Positions 49,683-59,536 are shown, counted from the first letter of the stretch. The stretch: 64,000 bases of DNA from Moraxella porci DSM 25326 (GCF_002014855.1 NZ_MUYV01000011.1:221064-285063), one strand, 5' to 3'. Notes: generated by a model from the letters alone, not told the origin. Translations and numbers: made by a program.

Positions 49683-49880
49683 GAACAGCTATCGTGTGGG
49701 GGATGGCTTATTATATGCCGAGTGGTCGGATAAATACCAGAGTTTTGGCTTATGCGCGGTGTGGGCAAAGCACCATCCCATGCATTATTAGCTTGGCTAG
49801 ATACATAAATCACCGACAATCAATGCGCAATAAAAAGCGTCAGTGACAATGCCACCGACACCATCATGCATCACCGATGA

Positions 49881-51047
49881 TTAAAAACTATCGGCAGGCA
49901 CCCACACTTCACCTGTCATCAGACGGCGAGCCGAACGGCTCATCGAAACCTTACGGGCAAGCCATTTACCATCAGTGAGTTCAGATTGACCGCCAACCAG
50001 TAGCGTCCCTGATGGATGGCCAAAACGCACCTCACTCATCGCCTGTCCGCCAGCTGCTTCATTGACGAGTGTCCCCACAATCGTCGCTGCTGTACCAATC
50101 GCAACCGAAGCTGTCCCCATCATCGCATGATGCAGCTGCCCCATACTCATAGCACGAGCGAGTAAATTGATTTCACTTGCTTTGACGGTCTTACCACTTG
50201 ATGCCACATAATCGGCAGCAGACGCAACCCAAGCAATTTTTGGCGTATGTTGGCGAGTTTCGGCCTCGACGATGTCGGAAATTAAGCCCATTTTGAGGGC
50301 ACCAAAGCTGCGGATTTTTTCCAATTTTGCTAAAATTTCGCTATTTGAGTTGATGTCTTTTTGTAATTCCGTACCTGTAAAGCCTAAGTCTTTGGCACGC
50401 AAAAAGACCGTTGGAATACCTGCGTTAATCAAGGTGACATCAAATGTACCCACATCAGGCACATCTAAAGTATCGACTAAATTACCTGTTGGGAACATAT
50501 CGCCATCACTGTCCACAGGGTCAATAAATTCAATCTTGACCTCGGCTGCAGGGAAGGTTACGCCATCAAGCTCAAAATCGCCTGTTTCTTGCACTTGACC
50601 ACCCGCTATCGGCACATGAGCGATAATGGTTTTGCTGATATTTTGTTGCCAAATTCTGACTTCACAAATGCCATTTTCAGGAATTTTATCCGCTGATACC
50701 AAGCCATTCATGATGGCAAAACTACCAACCGCTGCGGTGAGATTGCCACAGTTTCCTGACCAGTCAATCATCGCTTTGTCAATGGCAACTTGCCCAAATA
50801 GATAATTGACATCATGACCTGCTACGTCCGATTTGGATAAAATCACCACTTTTGATGTTGATGATGAACCGTTACCCAAGCCGTCAATTTGCTTGCCATA
50901 CGGGTCTGGACTACCAACCACACGTAATAAAAAGTTATCACGGGCAGAACCTGCTACTTGGCAACGCTCAGGTAAGTCGGTTAAGTTAAAAAATGTACCT
51001 TTTGAAGTACCGCCACGCATATAGGTGGCTTTGACTGATGTTTGCAT
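49881..51047 (-). CDS. prpF: 2-methylaconitate cis-trans isomerase PrpF
   Basis: PrpF converts the trans-2-methylaconitate made by AcnD to the cis form for the aconitase step of the 2-methylcitrate cycle. The 388-residue protein starts MQTSVKATYMRGGTSKGTFF and has LLRVVGSPDPYGKQIDGLGN, DWSGNCGNLTAAVGSFA, and VFLRAKDLGFTG. These match the PrpF/DUF453 family with its two diaminopimelate-epimerase-like halves. It is the final gene of the prp series. A degenerate second copy of its first 95 bp lies at 52044-52138, beyond the eamA gene. An AAGGAG site precedes the start. Confidence 0.95.
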   Translation of the reverse strand: MQTSVKATYMRGGTSKGTFFNLTDLPERCQVAGSARDNFLLRVVGSPDPYGKQIDGLGNGSSSTSKVVILSKSDVAGHDVNYLFGQVAIDKAMIDWSGNCGNLTAAVGSFAIMNGLVSADKIPENGICEVRIWQQNISKTIIAHVPIAGGQVQETGDFELDGVTFPAAEVKIEFIDPVDSDGDMFPTGNLVDTLDVPDVGTFDVTLINAGIPTVFLRAKDLGFTGTELQKDINSNSEILAKLEKIRSFGALKMGLISDIVEAETRQHTPKIAWVASAADYVASSGKTVKASEINLLARAMSMGQLHHAMMGTASVAIGTAATIVGTLVNEAAGGQAMSEVRFGHPSGTLLVGGQSELTDGKWLARKVSMSRSARRLMTGEVWVPADSF

Positions 51048-51092
51048 GACTACTCCTTGTGTTGTCTTGTAATCTTGGTTTAATGACTACAA

Positions 51093-51986
51093 TCAACGAT
51101 TTGGTTGTAAAAGATTGGATTTTTGGCAGAGCCATACCCCAAGCAATGCTAATACAAAACCCAAGATTTGTAGCAGTGATAAGTGTTCATCAAAGAAAAG
51201 CTTTGCTTGGATTGCTGCTAATGGGGGTGCAAGCAGTACCAATGATGTGGTTTTGACAGCACCGATATCTTTGATGAGTTTGATGAATAAAAATACACCC
51301 AAGCCGGATAAAATCACTACCGCCCAAAATAGCGCGAATATGGATTGGATACTGATAATGAGTAAATGTTCCTGCATTATCCAAGCGAGTACAGCAACGG
51401 CAAAGGCAGCAGAGAGATTCTGTAGTGCTAATGATGATACAATATCAGATGAGCCAACCCATTGTTTTTGTAACACCATCCCAACCGTAATGCTAATCAC
51501 AGATAAAATTGCCACAATAAAGACGGTGATAGAAAATTCTGCACTCAATGATAAAGAAGGAAAAACAACACAATAAATACCCAAAATTCCCAATATCATG
51601 CCAAAAATGGCTGTGATGGGTGGCTTTTCACCAAAAAATATGAACATAATCAGCAGGGTGAAAATCGGTTGTAATCCACCGAGCAATGCCATCAGTGATG
51701 CGCTGATACCTTGACTGATTGCCCAATAACCACCGCCAAGATACAAACCACTACTAAGAACACCAATCAAAAAATGCTTTGACCAATCATTTATAGCAGG
51801 GTAGTTGCGTTTCAGAAGAATTGCCAAGATAGCAAATAAAAGAAACGATAAAGCAAAACGCAAAACCAAAAAAATATTGGGTGCAACCACATCCACAATC
51901 ATTCGACCGACAATAAAGCCTGATGACCAAATGATAATAAACAGCGTTGCAAGAATAATATTAATTGGTTTTGAGTTGGTATTCAT
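51093..51986 (-). CDS. EamA/DMT-family transporter
   Basis: The 297-residue inner-membrane protein has about ten hydrophobic helices in two EamA repeats (IILATLFIIIWSSGFIVGRMI, LLGGLQPIFTLLIMFIFFGEKPP, and the second-half LAPPLAAIQAKLFFDEHLS). Such carriers usually export amino acids or metabolites. The ATG at 51986 gives the expected cytoplasmic N-terminus; the longer frame begins in the prpF'-like repeat and is not used. The gene is AT-rich (about one-third GC in places) and interrupts the acnD-prpF pair. It is flanked by prpF on one side and a prpF 5' remnant on the other, which points to insertion. Confidence 0.85.
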   Translation of the reverse strand: MNTNSKPINIILATLFIIIWSSGFIVGRMIVDVVAPNIFLVLRFALSFLLFAILAILLKRNYPAINDWSKHFLIGVLSSGLYLGGGYWAISQGISASLMALLGGLQPIFTLLIMFIFFGEKPPITAIFGMILGILGIYCVVFPSLSLSAEFSITVFIVAILSVISITVGMVLQKQWVGSSDIVSSLALQNLSAAFAVAVLAWIMQEHLLIISIQSIFALFWAVVILSGLGVFLFIKLIKDIGAVKTTSLVLLAPPLAAIQAKLFFDEHLSLLQILGFVLALLGVWLCQKSNLLQPNR

Positions 51987-52043
51987 ATCACTGCATTTGT
52001 TGCGTGTTACTTTGATAACCTTGAAATTATCGCAGATAAGACT

Positions 52044-52138
52044 TGCTACTTGCAACGCCCTGGTAAGTCGGTTAAGTTAAAAAATGTACCTTTTGAAGTA
52101 CCGCCACGCATGTATGTGGCTTTGACTGATGTTTGCAT
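52044..52138 (-). pseudogene. Degenerate duplicate of prpF 5' end
   Basis: These 95 bp match 50952-51047 (the first 32 codons of prpF) with only a few mismatches and one indel. The shared part includes the start codon, reading MQTSVKATYMRGGTSKGTFF. It then breaks off at the eamA upstream region. The two copies form direct repeats around eamA, as if a prpF-like segment plus eamA had been inserted at the original acnD-prpF junction. It encodes no useful product. Confidence 0.88.
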
Positions 52139-52164
52139 TTTTTATTTCCCTAATTGAAACTACT

Positions 52165-52205
52165 AAAAAGCAGCATTGAACAATCACTTGCCCAATGCTG
52201 CTTTT
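52165..52205 (-). terminator. Terminator after acnD
   Basis: The 13-bp stem AAAAGCAGCATTG/CAATGCTGCTTTT with a 14-nt loop is followed by T residues on the minus strand, just after the acnD stop. It suggests that eamA and prpF are served by their own promoter or by read-through. Confidence 0.8.
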
Positions 52206-52218
52206 GGGCGGCTAGTGC

Positions 52219-54816
52219 TTACCCATTCGCCAAAAACTCTTTCGCAAACTGCTGCAACACACCACCTGCATTATACGTTTTGACTTCAGCATCACTATCT
52301 AGGCGACAGGTAACAGGTACTTCAACCATTTCACCATTGGCACGTTCCACCACAAGAATCACATCACCACGTGGTGTTAAATTACCAATCACGCTATAAG
52401 TTTCTGTACCATCAAGTTTCAGCGTTTTACGGTTTACCCCATCTTTAAATTGAAGTGGTAACACGCCCATACCAATTAAGTTAGTACGGTGAATACGCTC
52501 AAACCCTTCTGCCACAATCGCTTCAACCCCTGCCAAACGCACGCCTTTGGCTGCCCAGTCACGACTTGAGCCTTGACCATAATCCGCCCCTGCGACAATA
52601 ATCAGCGGTTGTTTACGGTTCATATAAGTTTCAATCGCTTCCCACATACGCATGACTTTGCCATCAGGTTCAACACGAGCAAGCGAGCCTTGTTTTACCG
52701 AACCATCATCATTTAACACCATTTCATTAAATAATTTAGGGTTGGCAAGGGTTGCACGTTGAGCCGTTAAATGGTCGCCACGGTGCGTTGCATAACTGTT
52801 GAAATCTTCTTCAGGCACGCCCATTTTTTCCAAATATTCCCCAGCTGCCGAATTACGCACAATCGCATTTGATGGTGATAAATGGTCGGTTGTGATATTA
52901 TCAGGCAAAATGGCAAGCGGACGCATATGCGTGAGCGTGCGTGGAGCAGCCAAAGCCCCTTCCCAATATGGTGGACGGCGGATATAAGTGGACATTTCAC
53001 GCCAGTTGTATAATGGGCTTTCTGCTTGCTCGGCTTGACCCAAATCAAACATTGGGATATAGACTTGCTTAAATTGTTCAGGTTTCACAGAAGACTGTAC
53101 CAAAGCATCAATTTCTTCATCAGAAGGCCAAATATCTTTTAGATAAATTGCACGACCATCTTGTGCATACCCTAACGCATCATTTTCAATATCAAAACGA
53201 ATCGTGCCCGCAATCGCATAAGCAACCACAAGTGGCGGACTGGCTAAGAATGCTTGTTTTGCATAGGGGTGAATACGTCCGTCAAAGTTGCGGTTACCAG
53301 ACAGTACCGCTGTTGCATATAAATCACGGTCAATAATTTCTTGTTGGATTTTCGGCGTTAGGGCACCAGACATACCATTACAGGTTGTACACGCATACGC
53401 CACGATACCAAAGCCCAATTTTTCTAAATCTTTAAGTACGCCAGCTTCTTCTAGGTACAATGCTGCTGCTTTTGACCCAGGGGCAAACGATGATTTCACC
53501 CAAGGCTTACGAGTCAGACCAAGCTCATTGGCTTTACGAGCAAGCAAGCCAGCTGCGACAGTATTGCGTGGGTTTGATGTATTGGTACAAGACGTAATCG
53601 CTGCGATAATGACCGCACCATCAGGCATTAAGCCATCTTCACGATTTTCTACGACACCTGCAATGCCTTTAGCTTTTAAATCACTGGTAGAGACACGTGC
53701 GTGTGGGTTGCTAGGGCCTGCGATATTGCGTGTTACGGTTGATAAATCAAAACGCAATACTCTTGGATATTCGGCTTTGACCATATCACTTGCCCAAAGA
53801 CCAGTTGTTTTTGCATATTGCTCAACCAATTTAACTTGTTCAGGCTCACGACCAGTCAAAGTCAAATAATCAATGGTATTTTGGTCAATGTAGAACATGG
53901 CAGCGGTTGCCCCATATTCAGGTGTCATATTGGAGATGGTCGCACGGTCGCCAACAGACATACTATCCGCACCTTCACCAAAAAATTCCAAATACGCACC
54001 GACGACACGCTCTTTACGCAAAAATTCAGTTAAAGCAAGGACAATATCCGTTGCGGTAATGCCTGCTTTACGCTGACCAACCAATTCTACACCAATGATG
54101 TCAGGTAAACGCATCATTGACGGATGTCCAAGCATGACTGTTTCTGCTTCTAATCCGCCCACACCCACAGAAATGACCCCTAATGCGTCGGTATGTGGCG
54201 TATGGCTATCGGTACCGACACAAGTATCAGGGAAAGCAACACCCCTGCCGTTTTCGTCTGGGCGATTTTGAATCACAGGCGACATTTTTTCCAAATTGAT
54301 TTGGTGCATAATGCCGTTACCTGCTGGAATCACATCGACATTTTTAAATGCGGTTTTTGTCCAGTCAATAAAATGGAAACGGTCATCATTTCGGCGGTCT
54401 TCAACAGCACGGTTTTTAGCAAATGCGTCAGGGTCAAAACCGCCATATTCTACGGCTAATGAGTGGTCAACGATGAGCTGAGTTGGTACAACAGGATTGA
54501 CTTTGGACGGGTCACCGCCTTGCTCGGCGATGGCATCACGCAAACCTGCTAAATCGACCAATGCCGTTTGCCCTAAAATGTCATGGCACACCACACGAGC
54601 AGGGTACCAAGGGAAATCCAGTGTCTGCTCACGGTTGATGAGCTGACCTAAGTAATCAGCCAACTTTTCAGGTTCGGCACGGCGAACGAGCTGTTCTGCC
54701 AAGACCTTAGAAGTATAGGGCAAGCCATCATAACTGCCTGCTTTGACATCTTCAACGGCTTGACGAACATCATAAAAATCAATGTTTTCGGTTAGGGGTT
54801 TGCGGTAGTTTTTCAT
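52219..54816 (-). CDS. acnD: Fe-S 2-methylcitrate dehydratase AcnD
   Basis: AcnD, an aconitase-family enzyme, dehydrates 2-methylcitrate to 2-methylaconitate and works with PrpF. The 865-residue protein has TSCTNTSNPRNTVAAGLLA and ACTTCNGMSGAL, which hold the 4Fe-4S cysteines. SFAPGSKAAALYLEEAG and the C-terminal swivel domain with GADYGQGSSRDWAAKG follow. The start MKNYRKPL at 54816 has AAGGAAA upstream. Placement beside prpF and in the prpB-prpC series separates it from AcnA. A terminator after prpC and the AT-rich lysE-ycgG insert lie upstream of it. Confidence 0.95.
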   Translation of the reverse strand: MKNYRKPLTENIDFYDVRQAVEDVKAGSYDGLPYTSKVLAEQLVRRAEPEKLADYLGQLINREQTLDFPWYPARVVCHDILGQTALVDLAGLRDAIAEQGGDPSKVNPVVPTQLIVDHSLAVEYGGFDPDAFAKNRAVEDRRNDDRFHFIDWTKTAFKNVDVIPAGNGIMHQINLEKMSPVIQNRPDENGRGVAFPDTCVGTDSHTPHTDALGVISVGVGGLEAETVMLGHPSMMRLPDIIGVELVGQRKAGITATDIVLALTEFLRKERVVGAYLEFFGEGADSMSVGDRATISNMTPEYGATAAMFYIDQNTIDYLTLTGREPEQVKLVEQYAKTTGLWASDMVKAEYPRVLRFDLSTVTRNIAGPSNPHARVSTSDLKAKGIAGVVENREDGLMPDGAVIIAAITSCTNTSNPRNTVAAGLLARKANELGLTRKPWVKSSFAPGSKAAALYLEEAGVLKDLEKLGFGIVAYACTTCNGMSGALTPKIQQEIIDRDLYATAVLSGNRNFDGRIHPYAKQAFLASPPLVVAYAIAGTIRFDIENDALGYAQDGRAIYLKDIWPSDEEIDALVQSSVKPEQFKQVYIPMFDLGQAEQAESPLYNWREMSTYIRRPPYWEGALAAPRTLTHMRPLAILPDNITTDHLSPSNAIVRNSAAGEYLEKMGVPEEDFNSYATHRGDHLTAQRATLANPKLFNEMVLNDDGSVKQGSLARVEPDGKVMRMWEAIETYMNRKQPLIIVAGADYGQGSSRDWAAKGVRLAGVEAIVAEGFERIHRTNLIGMGVLPLQFKDGVNRKTLKLDGTETYSVIGNLTPRGDVILVVERANGEMVEVPVTCRLDSDAEVKTYNAGGVLQQFAKEFLANG

Positions 54817-54879
54817 TGCTGTTTCCTTTTGGCTGTGAAAATAAATGTCTTCAAATATATTCATGCTTTCTAAAAAATC

Positions 54880-55515
54880 TTAGAACATAAAAATCTTTGA
54901 AAAAGTGCTAAAAAATGCGTATAAAGCAATCATTAATAAAATAACACCGCATAATTTATTGATTGCATTGATAACTGATGATTTTTTGATGGTGGAAAAT
55001 ATTTTTGCATAAATGGACAAAATACCATAATCCAATACTATCCATATACCAGTAAGAATCACCATTGAAATAATTGGTTTGTTTGATATCGCAAAAAATG
55101 TTGGAAAAAATGCAATAAAAAACAAAATATCTTTTGGATTTGAAATACCTACTAGAAATCCTTGAGTAAAATATTCAATCAGCTGTTTTTTGTTATTGGT
55201 GTCATGCTGACAAATATGCAATTCTTCTGATTTTGTTCTTAATATATTAATAGCAAAATAAATAATATATAAAGCACCTATCATAGTCAGCCAAGTAAGG
55301 TAACTTTCATTAACAGAAATCACACCAGAAATAACAATAAAAGAGATTGTTATTAAAATCAATGATGCGGTATTTGTACCTGCAATGGTAGCCAAAGCGG
55401 ATAAAAACCCACCTTTAATGCTTGAATTAACCACCATTACTGTTACAGGTCCAGGAGTCCCCAAAAATAATAAAATCGCAAGAATATAAGATAAGAGTAA
55501 ATAGCCATTCAACAT
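54880..55515 (-). CDS. LysE/RhtB-family amino-acid exporter
   Basis: The 211-residue inner-membrane protein has about six helices and the family N-terminus LLLSYILAILLFLGTPGPVTVMVVNSSIKGGF. It also has GFLVGISNPKDILFFIAFFPTF in the middle, both typical of LysE/RhtB exporters of amino acids or homoserine lactones. The gene is very AT-rich, unlike the flanking prp genes. It follows the YqcI/YcgG gene after 9 nt, so they form one unit. A similar ycgF-ycgG pair is known in Bacillus subtilis. It separates prpC from acnD. Confidence 0.87.
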   Translation of the reverse strand: MLNGYLLLSYILAILLFLGTPGPVTVMVVNSSIKGGFLSALATIAGTNTASLILITISFIVISGVISVNESYLTWLTMIGALYIIYFAINILRTKSEELHICQHDTNNKKQLIEYFTQGFLVGISNPKDILFFIAFFPTFFAISNKPIISMVILTGIWIVLDYGILSIYAKIFSTIKKSSVINAINKLCGVILLMIALYAFFSTFSKIFMF

Positions 55516-55524
55516 AATAATTCC

Positions 55525-56253
55525 TTATTTATAATTTGCGGTGTATTTTTTAAAATTTAAGGGACATTTGGTATTATCTTTGCCACCAAATTCGTATAAC
55601 TGATACTGCCTCCATTCAAAATTATTTTCATCTCCATAAAATCCAAGTTCTGCAGGTAGTGGTTGCTTGTTAAATGATACAATGCGCTCTCTGATTTTAT
55701 TGCGAATTTTTAAGCCTTTTGGTTTATTGTAAGGTGCAACAACATCAAATATCTCTCTAGGGTTAATGATAAGGTGTATTCCTTTTCCTATATTTCTGCT
55801 TTTTAAAAGGCTATGCTCTGAAGCACTAATATTTACAAATAACTGGATATCATTAAAAAGCAGACACCATTGCGGATTTGTTGTATCGTGATAATTTATT
55901 GGTACTTCTGACGGATTGTTATCAATTAGGGTCTGAATAAGAAACCAAGCTTTATCATGTTGTTCTTTTAGACTGCTGCTATTGTCATCAATAAAAACAA
56001 TGAGCGGATTTAGAATTCTCACCAATGGATCATTTTGTTTTATAAATTCTGTGTATTCAGTAACTCCATTTAAGAATTCATTGTATTGATTAATGTCTGA
56101 TACAAAAATGGCAAAGGCACTCATATTATTTGCAACACGTTGTGCAAATATACAAGGAAAACCTTCCTGCTTGATAATATTTAATGTGCTTTGAAAAATA
56201 TCCAACTCACCCTTACTCATGTATTCTGCTGTTTTAATAAACCGAAAGTTCAT
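55525..56253 (-). CDS. YqcI/YcgG-family protein
   Basis: The 242-residue protein has the family features PCIFAQRVANNMSAFAIFV, NPQWCLLFNDIQLFVNISASEHSLLKSRNIGKGIHLIINPREIFDVVAP and YQLYEFGGKDNTKCPLNFK. Most members have no known role; a few from natural-product pathways have been reported as heme-dependent amino-acid hydroxylases, which I recall but cannot check here. The paired LysE exporter suggests a modified amino acid as product or cargo. The gene is strongly AT-rich. An upstream in-frame start at 56271 would add six residues. Confidence 0.8.
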   Translation of the reverse strand: MNFRFIKTAEYMSKGELDIFQSTLNIIKQEGFPCIFAQRVANNMSAFAIFVSDINQYNEFLNGVTEYTEFIKQNDPLVRILNPLIVFIDDNSSSLKEQHDKAWFLIQTLIDNNPSEVPINYHDTTNPQWCLLFNDIQLFVNISASEHSLLKSRNIGKGIHLIINPREIFDVVAPYNKPKGLKIRNKIRERIVSFNKQPLPAELGFYGDENNFEWRQYQLYEFGGKDNTKCPLNFKKYTANYK

Positions 56254-56311
56254 ACACTTACACCCTATCACAAGTTATAAATTTAAATGATATGATATAA
56301 TATACTAACAT

Positions 56312-56349
56312 AAAAGCCACCCAAAACACTTGGGCTTTAGGTGGCTTTT
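56312..56349 (-). terminator. Terminator after prpC
   Basis: The stem AAAAGCCACC/GGTGGCTTTT with an 18-nt loop lies between prpC and the YqcI/YcgG gene. T residues follow on the minus strand. Confidence 0.8.
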
Positions 56350-56375
56350 GTCTATGATATCAGGTTAATCAATGA

Positions 56376-57527
56376 TTAACGCTCATCCATCGGTACAAAT
56401 GCCAAATCATCTGGGCCAGTGTAGTTGGCTGATGGGCGGATGATTTTGCCGTCTTGGCGTTGTTCGATGATGTGTGCTGACCAGCCTGTGGTGCGAGCAA
56501 TCACAAACAATGGGGTGAACATCGCTGTCGGTACGCCTAGTTTTTGGTATGACACGGCTGAGAACCAGTCAAGGTTCGGGAACATTTTTTTCTCGTTCCA
56601 CATCAGGGTCTCTAGGCGTTCAGCGACATCAAACAGTAGCATATCGCCACTTTCTTGTGACAGCTCACGAGCCACTTCTTTGATGACGACATTGCGTGGG
56701 TCGCTGACGGTATAGACAGGATGACCAAAGCCAATCACGATCTCTTTACGGCCGATACGCTCACGGATGTCTGCTTCGGCTTCGTCCGCACTGCGATAGC
56801 GTTTTTGGATGTCATAAGCGACTTCGTTGGCACCGCCGTGTTTCGGGCCCTTTAGTGCACCGATCGCACCAGAGATGGCAGAGTAGATGTCTGAGCCTGT
56901 ACCTGCGATGACACGCGCGGTAAAGGTCGATGCGTTGAACTCATGCTCAGCATATAGGATGAGCGAGATGTGCATCGCTTTGATTTGTGCTTCGGTTGGG
57001 CGTTTGCCATGCAGTAGGTGTAAGAAGTGACCGCCGATGCTGTCTTCATCGCTCTCTAGGTCGATGGTTTTGCCGTTTTGGGTGTATTGGAACCAGTACA
57101 GCAAGATTGAGCCTAGACAAGCGATCAAGCGGTCAGCAATGTCACGAGCTTCTGATGCTGGCTGAGATTCACGCTCAGGCAGGGTACAGCCCAGTGCTGA
57201 TACGCCAGTACGCATCACATCCATTGGGTGCGTGTGGGCAGGTAGGTTCTCTAGAACATGGCGGACACGCATCGGCAGGTTGCGGTAGGCTTTGAGTTTT
57301 TTCTTGTAGGCAGCCAGTTCAAATTGGTTTGGCAAATGACCATGAATCAGCAAGTGAGCCACTTCTTCGAACTCACAATGCTTGGCAAGGTCTAAGATGT
57401 CATAACCACGATAGGATAGATCGTTACCCGAGCGGCCGACAGTACATAGGGCGGTGTTACCAGCAGCGACGCCAGATAGGGCAACGCTCTTTTTTGGTTT
57501 TGGGGTGGTTGGGGTGGTGTCTGCCAT
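56376..57527 (-). CDS. prpC: 2-methylcitrate synthase PrpC
   Basis: PrpC condenses propionyl-CoA and oxaloacetate to 2-methylcitrate. The 383-residue citrate-synthase-fold protein starts with a short Lys/Pro-rich extension. It then has [58 protein letters not shown] and [15 protein letters not shown], which hold the catalytic histidines and fit the PrpC subgroup. The flanking prpB and acnD settle it against GltA. The TSUP gene lies 70 nt upstream on the same strand. Confidence 0.95.
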   Translation of the reverse strand: MADTTPTTPKPKKSVALSGVAAGNTALCTVGRSGNDLSYRGYDILDLAKHCEFEEVAHLLIHGHLPNQFELAAYKKKLKAYRNLPMRVRHVLENLPAHTHPMDVMRTGVSALGCTLPERESQPASEARDIADRLIACLGSILLYWFQYTQNGKTIDLESDEDSIGGHFLHLLHGKRPTEAQIKAMHISLILYAEHEFNASTFTARVIAGTGSDIYSAISGAIGALKGPKHGGANEVAYDIQKRYRSADEAEADIRERIGRKEIVIGFGHPVYTVSDPRNVVIKEVARELSQESGDMLLFDVAERLETLMWNEKKMFPNLDWFSAVSYQKLGVPTAMFTPLFVIARTTGWSAHIIEQRQDGKIIRPSANYTGPDDLAFVPMDER

Positions 57528-57597
57528 GTCATATCTCCTTATTGATGGCGATTCGCTTGCTAATGGCTTAGCTTGCTTAGGTTAATTCCAATTTAGG

Positions 57598-58371
57598 TTA
57601 AATTCCAAATTTGATGATACCTGCATGTCCGATTTTCAGTGCAAGTATCAATAATATCAAATAAATCATCAGCTTAAACACCGTGCCGCTGATATATGCT
57701 CGAAGCCAAATGCCACCAAATAGCCCCAGCATCGAGACGATGGTCAATAGCCCAAGTAAGGTGTATTGACGCTGATCAAATGCCGCATATTGCCCCCACA
57801 GCATCACCACCTGTACCACTTTGCCAAGCAGATAGCAGAGGTTGCTGGCTTTGGCGATGGTGGTTTTGTCGTCGGTTTTGCTAAATAGATAAATCAGCAA
57901 AATCGGCGACATGGCGTTGGTTGCACCACCGACCATCCCTGCAGCTAGCCCAAATAGGCTCATGCTAAGCTTACCTGTTGGGACGGTGAGCGGTTTGGCT
58001 TTGTTCATGAGCGTCAATAGCCCATGTACAGCATAATACACAGTCACCGCAGCCATCATCAGATACAGATACGCCACAGGCAAAATCAGTAGTAGCTTGA
58101 CACCGATGATGCCACCGATGACGCTTGTGATGGCAAGCAGTTTGTATTGGTGCAAATAGTCTGTCAACTCACGCCAGATGCCTTGTTTGTTGTTTGAGCA
58201 CAGCACCAATAAGCTCATCAATAGGCTAGGTATGGCGACGATGGCGACAGCTTGTGATAGGGGTAGGCTAAAGGATAATGCACTTGTCCCTATCATCGGA
58301 AAGCCCATGCCTGTGATGCCATGCAGAATGCCTGCGATGGCAAAGATAATCAGTTGGATGGTATCTAACAC
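57598..58371 (-). CDS. TSUP (TauE/SafE) family transporter
   Basis: The 257-residue inner-membrane protein has about eight hydrophobic helices and the TSUP pattern IIFAIAGILHGITGMGFPMIGTSALSFSLPLSQAVAIVAIP. The repeated half has LFGLAAGMVGGATNAMSPILLIYLFS. TSUP carriers are proposed to move sulfite, sulfoacetate or other small organic anions. It starts only 16 nt after prpB and precedes prpC by 70 nt, so it is transcribed within the prp operon. A role in propionate or methylcitrate-cycle anion traffic is a fair guess, not shown. Confidence 0.85.
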   Translation of the reverse strand: MLDTIQLIIFAIAGILHGITGMGFPMIGTSALSFSLPLSQAVAIVAIPSLLMSLLVLCSNNKQGIWRELTDYLHQYKLLAITSVIGGIIGVKLLLILPVAYLYLMMAAVTVYYAVHGLLTLMNKAKPLTVPTGKLSMSLFGLAAGMVGGATNAMSPILLIYLFSKTDDKTTIAKASNLCYLLGKVVQVVMLWGQYAAFDQRQYTLLGLLTIVSMLGLFGGIWLRAYISGTVFKLMIYLILLILALKIGHAGIIKFGI

Positions 58372-58386
58372 AGGCAGGCGTGCCGA

Positions 58387-59277
58387 TTATTTTTTACTGG
58401 CGAATAGGGCGTCCAGTTTCTGCTCATAGCTGTGATAATTGAGAAAATCATACAGCTCCATACGCGTTTGCATGGTATCGACAGCAGAAGTTTGTACGCC
58501 TTCATTTTTGAGCACTTGATAGACATTGAGTGCTGCTTTGTTCATCGCACGGAAAGCCGATAGTGGATACAGTACCATGTCCACACCCACCGCATATAGC
58601 TCATCGGTGGTGTATAGGTCAGTTTGACCAAACTCTGTCATGTTTGCAAGTACAGGAATGTCTAGCACATCAGTGAATTTGCGATACATTGAGATATCGG
58701 TCAACGCTTCGGCAAAGATCATGTCAGCACCGGCTTCTTGGAAAGCCACAGCACGCTCAACCGCCGCATCCAAGCCTTCGACCGATAGGGCATCGGTGCG
58801 CGCCATCACCACGAAGTCAGGATCGACTTTGGCATCTAAGGCGGCTTTTAGGCGATCGACCATTTCAGCAGTTGAGACGATTTCTTTGTTTGGGCGATGA
58901 CCGCAACGTTTTTGGGCGACTTGGTCTTCGATATGCACGGCAGCGACACCGGCTTTTTCCATTTGTTTGATGGTTTGGGCGATATTGAATGCACCACCCC
59001 AACCAGTGTCAATGTCCACCAGTAGTGGGGTATCGACAGCATTGGTGATGCGAGTGGCATCGGTGAGTACATCGTTTAGGCTAGTCATGCCAAGGTCAGG
59101 CAGACCAAATGAAGCGTTGGCGACACCGCCGCCAGATAGATAGATGGCCTTGTGGCCGACTTGGGTTGCCATCATTGCGGTGTAGGCATTAATCGTACCG
59201 ACAATTTGCAGTGGCTTGTTGTTGGCTTTTTCGCTAGCGATGGCGTCGCGGAAACGGCGACCGGCTGACTGGCTCAT
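58387..59277 (-). CDS. prpB: 2-methylisocitrate lyase PrpB
   Basis: PrpB cleaves 2-methylisocitrate to pyruvate and succinate, the last step of the cycle. The 296-residue PEP-mutase/isocitrate-lyase barrel has [27 protein letters not shown] near the start and [18 protein letters not shown]. The active-site loop reads [13 protein letters not shown], and [19 protein letters not shown] follows. It is the first structural gene of the leftward prp operon, with the LysR gene upstream. The 259-nt gap 59278-59536 probably holds the prp promoter and regulator site. Confidence 0.96.
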   Translation of the reverse strand: MSQSAGRRFRDAIASEKANNKPLQIVGTINAYTAMMATQVGHKAIYLSGGGVANASFGLPDLGMTSLNDVLTDATRITNAVDTPLLVDIDTGWGGAFNIAQTIKQMEKAGVAAVHIEDQVAQKRCGHRPNKEIVSTAEMVDRLKAALDAKVDPDFVVMARTDALSVEGLDAAVERAVAFQEAGADMIFAEALTDISMYRKFTDVLDIPVLANMTEFGQTDLYTTDELYAVGVDMVLYPLSAFRAMNKAALNVYQVLKNEGVQTSAVDTMQTRMELYDFLNYHSYEQKLDALFASKK

Positions 59278-59536
59278 ATCATGTCCCTTATGAATTTGGC
59301 TATAGATAATGAATTAATTGGTGGGTAAATCCCTTGGATTAACTATACCTGAAATTTCATTCTCTGTCAGCACAGCAGTTTTATAAATGCGAAAATAATG
59401 GATTTTAATTCAAAATATTATGCAAATTATGCATACAAATTTAGAAAATTCACATAAACTGCCCATGCGATATTTACAAAATGTATAGTAGGATCGATCT
59501 TTGGTTACAAAAAACATACAATTATGCGCCCAAGCT
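59278..59536. promoter_or_regulatory. Likely prp operon control region
   Basis: This gap between the LysR gene and prpB contains AT-rich inverted and repeated TGCATA/TATGCAA-like words (about 59415-59440, ATTATGCAAATTATGCATAC). It also holds a candidate prpB promoter. No gene is seen. Assignment as the regulator target is inference from position. Confidence 0.45.

Noticed and set aside
50952..52138. Mobile element around eamA
   Set aside because: The flanking direct repeats are prpF sequence, with no transposase or terminal inverted repeats; recombination is the simpler explanation.
53288..53869. 193-codon open frame opposite acnD
   Set aside because: It covers the aconitase cysteine region in antisense and has no family resemblance.
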